Shown here: positions 7,074 through 12,453 of the stretch, piece after piece
How the letters are laid out: every line of letters begins with the position of its first letter
How positions within the stretch are numbered: position 1 is the stretch's first letter
Position numbers and translations under genes: made by a program
Assembly (NCBI GenBank): GCA_945900705.1
Contig: CAMDKJ010000032.1
Span: 1-12,453, forward strand
Reading direction: 5' to 3'
Length of the DNA: 12,453 nucleotides
Source of the DNA: Bifidobacterium breve
GTDB taxonomy: Bacteria > Actinomycetota > Actinomycetes > S36-B12
The notes under the pieces: model-generated
Database searches by the model: none
Told to the model about the DNA's origin: nothing
Seen by the model: the letters and a program-made list of their open reading frames with translations, nothing else

Positions 7074-7210
7074 CACGAACCGCCTTTTCTAGAGTTAGGT
7101 CGGAAATCGCCGCGAGAAGTGAATCTCTCGTAACAGCGGCTGGCAACCCACCCTACCCAGGCCGGTGCCGTGGCCAGGACAAGGCTTAAGGCGATAACTG
7201 GTCGGCGCAT
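7073..7210 (-). CDS. Possible 45-residue single-helix membrane peptide
   Basis: An ATG at 7210 opens a frame for MRRPVIALSLVLATAPAWVG followed by a basic tail (about residues 21-45), with one hydrophobic segment at 4-20, ending in a TGA that overlaps the YHYH ATG as TGATG. There is no Shine-Dalgarno sequence, but a -10-like TATTCT lies exactly 6 nt upstream, as expected for a leaderless mRNA. The overlap with the next gene favours a real, coupled leader gene. It could instead be an untranslated leader of the YHYH mRNA. No family is recognised. Confidence 0.4.
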   Translation of the reverse strand: MRRPVIALSLVLATAPAWVGWVASRCYERFTSRGDFRPNSRKGGS

Positions 7211-7216
7211 GAGGGC

Positions 7217-7246
7217 AGAATAAGAGTAGATAATTCTAGGTGAGAA
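7217..7246 (-). promoter_or_regulatory. Candidate promoter for the YHYH operon
   Basis: On the minus strand TTCTCA (7246-7241), an 18-nt spacer and TATTCT (7222-7217), with the ATG at 7210 six bases further on. Each hexamer matches consensus at four of six positions. An alternative -10, TAGAAT, lies slightly upstream at about 7233-7238. Confidence 0.3.
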
Positions 7247-7281
7247 TCTGGGCAACCATTGCCGCGCTGGCTCCACTTACG

Positions 7282-7335
7282 CCACCACCGGGCCAAGTGC
7301 CGGCCCTTGTCCAGCGGGTTACTTCAGGGTGGTGG
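7282..7335. repeat. Inverted repeat CCACCACC / GGTGGTGG
   Basis: Perfect 8-bp arms at 7282-7289 and 7328-7335, with a nested GGGCC/GGCCC pair at 7290-7294 and 7302-7306 in the loop, followed on the plus strand by a run of A. It lies between the divergent YHYH operon and the 7368 gene. It may be an operator or structured leader; it does not read as a terminator on either strand because no T-run follows the 3' arm. Confidence 0.45.
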
Positions 7336-7367
7336 AAAAAAAGGTTTAGAAAGTAAGGCGAGTACCC

Positions 7368-7784
7368 ATGTTTGGCGAGGCTGACTTCCACCTCCTGGCG
7401 AACTCAGGTGACGTTGTCGTCGGCCTCAATTCCCACGATGGAGCGCTACTTCGATCAGAAGACGGTGGCATGACCTGGACCGAATTAGGGGCCCCGCGGC
7501 TTCACGATTTGGCCATCAGCCAGATGGATTCGACCGTCATCGTGGGCACCTCGGAGGGGGGACCGGTCCGCAGCGCCGACTCGGGGTTTACTTTCCAGCC
7601 GATCGCGGGAGCGCCATTGCTCGTGCTGCTTGCCTGGAGCCCGCGAGGCTCACTGCCGGCGCAGCCCGGAGCACTCGCGGCCACGAAGACCACTGTCGCC
7701 GCCTCCGTTGGAGACACAATTTATGAGTCAATCGATGGGGGCAGGTCCTTTACTGCGCGAATCGCGGGCATTGCCGGGCACTAG
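7368..7784 (+). pseudogene. BNR-repeat (F510_1955-like) protein fragment
   Basis: A 138-residue frame resembling the middle to C-terminal part of secreted BNR/sialidase-like beta-propeller proteins that are annotated as F510_1955-family glycosyl hydrolases. The opening GEADFH normally sits mid-protein, after a signal peptide and several blades, and here it follows directly on the start Met. Asp-box repeats (S-x-D-x-G-x-[TS]-[WF]) are visible at 30-37 (SEDGGMTW), 69-76 (SADSGFTF) and 121-128 (SIDGGRSF). It has no signal peptide and ends soon after the third box, so both ends of a propeller appear to be missing. The ribosome-binding site is respectable (AGGCGAG, 6 nt spacing), so a short product might still be made. 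I read it as a 5'-deleted gene remnant, not a functional enzyme. A genuinely short family member is the alternative. Confidence 0.6.
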
Positions 7785-7983
7785 TCCGAAGGACTCAGCA
7801 AAACGTCGCCCGGCTTTGGTGAGCAATCCGTTCACCTGGTAAGTGGTTCCAGAAAACCTGTGGTCATCGCCGCAGGTAACGACTGCGCTTCTGTGCGGCC
7901 TCATCTGGTACTTGGCGACAGTGAGCATGATCGTTTGGGGACCGATGCCGCACTTGGAGGAGGACAGTGCGTTTTTCGGGCGT

Positions 7984-8202
7984 TTAACCCGGCTGGCCAA
8001 ATGCGAACCAAGCACCTATGGTGAAAAGATAAAGCAGCGAAATAATTCCGATGGCATTCCATTTCACGGCATTTCGGCCCGCCGCCCCCTTGAGGATCTG
8101 GTAGACGGCCACCACGAGGAAGACCGCGGCGACGAGACCGCCTTGCAGTGGCAGTAGCTCCACGTAGCCGTCAAACACTTTTCCCCTAAAAATTGGACTC
8201 AC
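7984..8202 (-). CDS. Small two-helix membrane protein, unknown function
   Basis: A frame of up to 72 residues with two hydrophobic segments (about 22-38 and 50-68) separated by a basic loop (KGAAGRNAVKW), a typical small membrane protein layout. The first GTG (8202) has no ribosome-binding site. A second GTG at 8178 follows AGGGGA at very short spacing and gives 64 residues, keeping both helices. It is transcribed divergently from the 904-residue exoprotein gene. No family is recognised. Confidence 0.5.
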   Translation of the reverse strand: MSPIFRGKVFDGYVELLPLQGGLVAAVFLVVAVYQILKGAAGRNAVKWNAIGIISLLYLFTIGAWFAFGQPG

Positions 8203-8393
8203 GCAATCGTGTTGGCGGTCTTACCGTCAAAAGGTGACCACATTTGCGCCGACTGCGCCAGCCGAACTTCCTCGTGACCTAGGGGCCCTCTTGGCCAGCG
8301 GGTATCTCCCGCGAAGTGTGAAGGCCGAAATGTAGGCCAACCTGCTCGACCGGTTGCGCGCGGGGGAGCAAACCCTGCCGCCAACGGGCGGGA

Positions 8394-8399
8394 TAGGGT
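8394..8399 (+). promoter_or_regulatory. TAGGGT: -10 element of a leaderless gene, or ribosome-binding site
   Basis: TAGGGT ends 7 nt before the ATG at 8407. That is the spacing of a -10 hexamer on a leaderless actinobacterial transcript, yet its AGGG core would also serve as a Shine-Dalgarno sequence with 8-nt spacing. No convincing -35 sits upstream. Confidence 0.35.
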
Positions 8400-8406
8400 T
8401 TTTGGC

Positions 8407-11121
8407 ATGCGGCAACAACTGCTCGTAGTCGTCCTTGGGCTCTGTCTCACGGCTCCGCTGGCCCCGGCCGCCCAGGCCGCAGCGCCGCCGGTCGCGCCCG
8501 CTGCCACCCCCGCTGGCGCACCAGGTTCAACAACGCGCTCGGTGGCCAGTGCTACGACGGCGGCCACCGGCACGCCGGCCGCGATCTTGGCGACGATTCC
8601 CGCGGTTTCACCACTACGTGTCGGCTTCAAGCCGGGGCTGTTTCCGTCCTTGACTTCTAAGACCAAGGACAAGCGCGGGTGCACCCTGCGCAACCAGATG
8701 CTCATCAAACTTGCCACGAAGAAGCCGCGGGTCGGGGCTGGGTGCAAACTCAGCGGCGGCACTTGGTCACTTGATTTCGGGGCCAGTACCACCAATCAAG
8801 CGGCTAAGGTGAAACTCGGGAAGCTACTTCCCGACCTTTATGTTTATGGTCAGGGCGCATACCTCTGGACGCCGGCTCAGCGCGTTGCCTACACGACCTC
8901 GGTGGTCACCGTCGAAACAAGTAAGAAGGCGAGATCGAAGCCTGCGACAATGGGTTCACTACGGCTGTTCAATCGGTCGGCCGTTCAATCCTTGTCGCGC
9001 CTCGGCTTGATCGCGAATAGCAACATGAGCCGGATTGTCTCAAACCCTGACCTGAACGCCTTCGAACTTGAGGGCCTGAAGCGCAAGTACCCGACCTTCT
9101 TCGATTCGTGGACGGTTGCCACCTTATTGAATGCCAAATCATGGGGGCTGAGTTTGTCGCCAACGGTATTCGCAAACTTTCAAGTCACAATTTCGTCCTG
9201 CGCGAGCGAGCCATCACCGGTACAGGCAATCTGTTCGAATAGCTACTCCGTCCCGAATTTTGCAGCCCAGTATGACGTGGTCGCTGTTCCACAAATTGCA
9301 TCTGAAGTTGCAGTGGCCAGCCCAACGATCCTAACTTCATACAGCGCGCCAACTAGTCCGGCCGTGGGTCGTGATTTATTCGGTATCCACGCACCGGCCG
9401 ATTGGTTCAGCGATGTTGCCAGCGGCACCGAAGGGCCAACCGATCCGGCCACCATCCCGAGTGTGCCCGTTGGCTATGTGCGCCTGTGGGATACCGAAAC
9501 CAAGTGGCGTGACCTTGAGCCCACTAAGGGCACTTTCGTCTGGCGCAAACTTCAAAAGCAGATCGAGACGGCGCAAGTATTGAACGCCAAAGTGATGATG
9601 GTGCTTGGCGGTACCCCGGCCTGGGCCGGCGGCGGGGGTGTCACCGACAACCCGACGAACATCGCTGACTGGCGTAGTTACGTGCGCGAAGTCTCGTGCA
9701 GGTACGGACCTTCGATCACCGCTTATGAATTATGGAACGAGGCGAATCTACCCACGTTCTACGGCGGCACCCCGGCACAGATGGCCGATCTCACCCTTGC
9801 CGCATTCGAGGAGATACGTAAGTGCAACCCGAGTGCGCTCGTGGTGGCAGCCAACACCACCTCGCGGGCGACCGGGTCCTTCGGGACTTTCTTCCCGGAG
9901 TATCTAGCTGAACTAAAGAAGCGAAATTGGCCAGCAGATGCCTATTCAGTGCACTCGTACCCGACCGCCTCGGGTGGGGCTGATGATCGCATCAAGGGTA
10001 TTGGTCAGTTCCGCACGATGCTGGCACTTGCGGGAGCACCCTTTACTACGGTCTTTGACTCAGAAGTGAACTACGGTCTGGCTGGCCTCGGTGAAGGCAA
10101 GGTCGATCTTTGGGGTGACAAATCAATGGCCCTCATTTCGCGAACCTACATTGATTCGGTGCGATATGGCTTTGGTTCAACGTTCTGGTACGCATGGACC
10201 AAGGCGCCCGAAGGCGTATTCGGCATTCAGCTAACCCCGAGTGCCGTTGAGGAACAGCAGGCTTGGCGTGCCACCTACGATTGGCTTATTGGTGCGCAAC
10301 TGCAAAAATGCGCTTCACCGCAAACTGAACTAGTTGTGTGCCAGTTCTCAAGGGGTGCCGACAACTTCTCCCTGGTTTGGTACGGCGACGTCAGCAGCCC
10401 CAAAGCATTGACCTCAGGATCCGGATACTTCGGTGCACTAGGTTCGATCTGCCAAACCCTGCGGGGTGCTGACTGCGCCGGCATCTTGTCGGGGACTGCT
10501 CCCCTTAGCTACAGTCCGGTTCGCATATCTGGCCCACCGACTGCTGCGGCGAGTGTGCCCGCGAAAATAACGATTACACCCAACGCTTTGCTCTTGGGCG
10601 CTGATGCAACTAGTCCACTGACAATCACCGTGCTCGATGCCAACGATAAGCCGATCTTCGATCAAGAAGTTCGGGTCTCGGCGACCGGCACCGCGCGCTT
10701 CGTCGGTGGCAATACCATCACGAATGGCCGTACCAACTCGGCCGGCCAATTGGTCGTCAACGTAACCGTGGTTGGTGTAGGCAGCGGGTCCATTGTCGCA
10801 ATTCCAGATACTGGCCAAGCGGGCTTAAAGGCTACGGCGGCGGTAAGCAGTGCGGGTGTCGCCCAACGAGCTATCGTAATCGAGGGTGAGCGAGTGGGGG
10901 GTGAGCTGCTGGTTAAGGGCTCCACTGCCGGATTTACCGAAGGTTCCATTGTGAAGGCGTGGGTGAGGTTCCCGGGGCAAACCGAGTACTTCGAGGGCCC
11001 CGGGTTAGTCGTTGTTGACTCCTCGGGCAATTTCACCTGGAGCCGAAAGACTCTCCGCAAGATTTATATCTACTTCAGGTCCGTGGATGGGACGGTTATG
11101 TCAAACAAAATTTTTGGGTAG
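8407..11121 (+). CDS. Secreted multidomain glycoside hydrolase with degenerate HNH-like domain
   Basis: 904 residues. Signal peptide 1-24 (AQA cleavage), then an Ala/Pro/Thr linker to about 65. Residues 70-185 match the DUF1524/GmrSD-C-like HNH domain: GCTLRN (91-96), GCKLSGGTW (112-120), and a segment at 135-159 that aligns with the usual VxIDHVVPLxxAW..GA..WT..R, but with G138-K139 in place of the Asp-His pair. Residues 323 to about 640 form a clan GH-A type TIM barrel: VRLWD, WRDLEP, FVWRKL, the acid/base motif ELWNEAN (N444, E445), SVHSYP, and the likely nucleophile in FDSEVNYG (E553). GH39- or GH5-like specificity is most plausible, substrate unknown. A beta-rich segment follows (640-718), then a Big-1/invasin-like Ig domain (about 722-817), and an 86-residue C-terminal module (EGER.., FPGQTEY, GNFTWSRKT, IYFRS, SNK) that I associate with actinobacterial exoproteins. 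It probably degrades or binds an extracellular glycan. Confidence 0.82.
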   Translation: MRQQLLVVVLGLCLTAPLAPAAQAAAPPVAPAATPAGAPGSTTRSVASATTAATGTPAAILATIPAVSPLRVGFKPGLFPSLTSKTKDKRGCTLRNQMLIKLATKKPRVGAGCKLSGGTWSLDFGASTTNQAAKVKLGKLLPDLYVYGQGAYLWTPAQRVAYTTSVVTVETSKKARSKPATMGSLRLFNRSAVQSLSRLGLIANSNMSRIVSNPDLNAFELEGLKRKYPTFFDSWTVATLLNAKSWGLSLSPTVFANFQVTISSCASEPSPVQAICSNSYSVPNFAAQYDVVAVPQIASEVAVASPTILTSYSAPTSPAVGRDLFGIHAPADWFSDVASGTEGPTDPATIPSVPVGYVRLWDTETKWRDLEPTKGTFVWRKLQKQIETAQVLNAKVMMVLGGTPAWAGGGGVTDNPTNIADWRSYVREVSCRYGPSITAYELWNEANLPTFYGGTPAQMADLTLAAFEEIRKCNPSALVVAANTTSRATGSFGTFFPEYLAELKKRNWPADAYSVHSYPTASGGADDRIKGIGQFRTMLALAGAPFTTVFDSEVNYGLAGLGEGKVDLWGDKSMALISRTYIDSVRYGFGSTFWYAWTKAPEGVFGIQLTPSAVEEQQAWRATYDWLIGAQLQKCASPQTELVVCQFSRGADNFSLVWYGDVSSPKALTSGSGYFGALGSICQTLRGADCAGILSGTAPLSYSPVRISGPPTAAASVPAKITITPNALLLGADATSPLTITVLDANDKPIFDQEVRVSATGTARFVGGNTITNGRTNSAGQLVVNVTVVGVGSGSIVAIPDTGQAGLKATAAVSSAGVAQRAIVIEGERVGGELLVKGSTAGFTEGSIVKAWVRFPGQTEYFEGPGLVVVDSSGNFTWSRKTLRKIYIYFRSVDGTVMSNKIFG

Positions 11122-11132
11122 GAGATATCGAA

Positions 11133-11185
11133 CTTGCTGTTTCCCCGCTTGGCCACGGTCCGGCAGCAAGACTTCGGTCGGCCAA
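11133..11185. repeat. Interleaved inverted repeats after the exoprotein gene
   Basis: Two overlapping dyads: CTTGCTG (11133-11139) with CAGCAAG (11164-11170), and TTGGCC (11149-11154) with GGCCAA (11180-11185). They are mutually exclusive as RNA stems. There is no T-tract, so factor-independent termination is unlikely, but it is the only structure between the two genes that could end the 8407 transcript. Confidence 0.35.
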
Positions 11186-11224
11186 ATTGGTTCGGTGAGC
11201 AAATGTCTGAATCTGGACGTACGG

Positions 11225-11230
11225 TAGGGT
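11225..11230 (+). promoter_or_regulatory. Possible -10 element for the GNAT-AAA gene
   Basis: TAGGGT, the same hexamer as at 8394, lies 36 nt before the ATG at 11267 and would give a short leader containing AGGGAG (11252-11257). No -35 is apparent. Confidence 0.25.
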
Positions 11231-11266
11231 CTTGCGCCACGAGGACCCAGTAGGGAGCGCCGTTGT

Positions 11267-12453
11267 ATGTCGTTTATCGTAAGAAATTATCAAGATAGCG
11301 ATCTGGAGTCGGTCGTCCATTTGTGGGAGGTCACTCCAGGCATGGCATCGGTCTACTCGATTGCGGAGTGCATCGTGTCATTGCGCGCCGGAACTCCCGC
11401 GGTCGTGGCGGTTCACAAAGACATCGTGGTAGGCGCTGCGGTGGCCAGCGTTTCTGACTCGCGAGCATGGATTATGCGCCTTGCCGTCGATCCCACGCGT
11501 CGTGGCGAGGGCGTGCCCTCGGCGTTGCTCACCCATCTCGAGGAGACCTTGGTCAACTCAGGTGTGGCAACCATCTCCTACCTGCTTGCCGAGGAGGAGA
11601 TGGTTTCTGAGGGTCTTGCCCGGGCCGGTTACACGCGCCACGAGGCGGCTGCCTACTGGGAAAAGCGCGAGGCGTTCACTCCCGGCGAGGCCACCACCCT
11701 CAACGCTCTCGGCGGCCGGGTATTAACGCGGGACCTGTGGCAGCGCCTCGCGGGCATGCACGACGAAAAAGAGATTATCGACAAACGCGTTGTCATGCCG
11801 CTTAGCAACCCCGAGCGAGCCTCGGCCCATGGCGTGATTTCACCGCACGCCATCGTGCTCTTCGGGCCCCCGGGAACAGGCAAGACAACGTTCGCCAGAG
11901 CCATTGCGTCACGACTAGCTTGGCCGTTTGTGGAGATCTTCCCCTCACGGCTAACCGCGGAGTCGGCAGGGTTGGCGCAGGCACTGCACGACACTTTCGC
12001 ACTCATCGACGAGCTGGAGAAGGTCCTCGTGTTTATCGACGAGGTGGAGGAGATCGCTTCGGCGCGGGAGGGTGTCAGCAAGAGCCCGGCCCATGGCGTG
12101 ACCAATGAACTGCTCAAGATCATCCCCGCCTTCCGGCAGCGCGATACTCGCCTGCTTGTCTGCGCGACGAACTCCGTGCGCTCACTCGACCAGGCCTTCT
12201 TGCGTCCAGGTCGATTCGATTATGTGATCCCCATTGGACCACCCGATGCCACCGCGCGCGATGCGATTTGGCGATCATTCGTCTCGCGGTCATCGCGTGC
12301 GGATATTGATATCTCAGCGCTCGTTGAGGCCTCAGAGTATTTCACTCCCGCCGACATGGAGTTCTCCTCACGATCAGCAGCCCAGGCGTCTTTTGAGCGC
12401 GAGATGCTCAGCGGTGATGCCAGTGGTCAGGTTGGCGCCTCCACCGAGGACTA
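11267..12453 (+). CDS. GNAT acetyltransferase fused to AAA+ ATPase (3' partial)
   Basis: Open from the ATG at 11267 (AGGGAG, 9-nt spacing) to the window end: 395 codons visible, no stop. Residues 1 to about 135 form a GNAT N-acetyltransferase-like domain (MSFIVRNYQDSDLESVVHLW, MRLAVDPTRRGEG, then a LLTHLEETL helix and GLARAGYTRHEA). The acetyl-CoA loop reads R79-G-E-G-V-P84, where the family usually has Gly or Ala last. A linker with WQRLAGMHDEKEIIDKRVVMPL leads to an AAA+ module of the classic Cdc48/FtsH type: Walker A GPPGTGKT (200-207, K206), Walker B VFIDEVEE (D258, E259), sensor 1 CATN (N302), and FLRPGRFD with R313 and R316 as arginine-finger candidates. It should be a cytoplasmic ATPase acting as an unfoldase or remodeller, with the acetyltransferase part modifying or recognising the partner; that link is inference. 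The C-terminal end, including the lid domain, is off the window. Confidence 0.88.
   Translation, partial: MSFIVRNYQDSDLESVVHLWEVTPGMASVYSIAECIVSLRAGTPAVVAVHKDIVVGAAVASVSDSRAWIMRLAVDPTRRGEGVPSALLTHLEETLVNSGVATISYLLAEEEMVSEGLARAGYTRHEAAAYWEKREAFTPGEATTLNALGGRVLTRDLWQRLAGMHDEKEIIDKRVVMPLSNPERASAHGVISPHAIVLFGPPGTGKTTFARAIASRLAWPFVEIFPSRLTAESAGLAQALHDTFALIDELEKVLVFIDEVEEIASAREGVSKSPAHGVTNELLKIIPAFRQRDTRLLVCATNSVRSLDQAFLRPGRFDYVIPIGPPDATARDAIWRSFVSRSSRADIDISALVEASEYFTPADMEFSSRSAAQASFEREMLSGDASGQVGASTED

Noticed and set aside
7328..7343. GGTGGTGG plus A-run as an intrinsic terminator
   Set aside because: A terminator needs T after the 3' arm on the transcribed strand. Here A follows on the plus strand and the T-run precedes the stem on the minus strand.
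7728..8157. Opposing frames at 7728-8015 (-) and 7843-8157 (+)
   Set aside because: Neither shows a recognisable domain, a good ribosome-binding site or convincing codon use. The plus frame has some hydrophobic residues but overlaps the better 7984-8202 minus-strand gene.
8199..8795. 198-codon minus-strand frame opposite the exoprotein signal peptide
   Set aside because: It is the antisense shadow of the GC-rich Ala/Pro-rich 5' end of the 8407 gene.

Overview
The window looks like a stretch of an actinobacterial chromosome of moderate to fairly high GC (judged by eye). It holds secreted proteins with Ala-rich signal peptides, GTG and ATG starts and a TAP-like hydrolase. It also has a YHYH protein with a twin-arginine signal, a GNAT-AAA ATPase fusion of a type I associate with actinobacteria, and a multidomain secreted glycoside hydrolase ending in a module I associate with actinobacterial exoproteins. 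The species cannot be fixed from sequence alone. No tRNA, rRNA, CRISPR array, transposase or integrase was seen.

Layout. 1-879: 3' part of an alpha/beta hydrolase of the TAP-like exopeptidase type, cut by the window edge. 1211-1927: a small secreted protein in a visibly AT-richer patch. 1928-2315: no intact gene, but a decayed copy of the 5' end of the MFS gene that starts at 4016, forming an 82-bp direct repeat. 2316-2801: a four-helix membrane protein, overlapping tail-to-tail with 4016-2760 (-), an MFS transporter. That gene follows directly (TAAGTG junction) on 5243-4017 (-), a second MFS transporter of YbfB/YjiJ type.

7210-5363 (-) reads as one unit: a possible 45-residue membrane peptide, a Tat-exported protein with two YHYH metal-site-like repeats, and a Sec-exported partner whose start lies one base after the YHYH stop. 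7368-7784 is a short BNR-repeat fragment of a longer secreted beta-propeller family. 8202-7984 (-) is a small two-helix membrane protein. 8407-11121 encodes a 904-residue exoprotein: signal peptide, a degenerate HNH-nuclease-like domain, a clan GH-A type TIM barrel, a Big-1-like Ig domain and a C-terminal beta module. 11267 to the window end is a GNAT acetyltransferase fused to an AAA+ ATPase, truncated by the edge.

Most of the window concerns the cell surface, export and transport. The points most worth a second look are the dead HNH domain fused to a glycosidase, the duplicated YHYH unit with its coupled secreted partner, the GNAT-AAA fusion with an altered acetyl-CoA loop, and the MFS-derived repeat that marks an old duplication or deletion.
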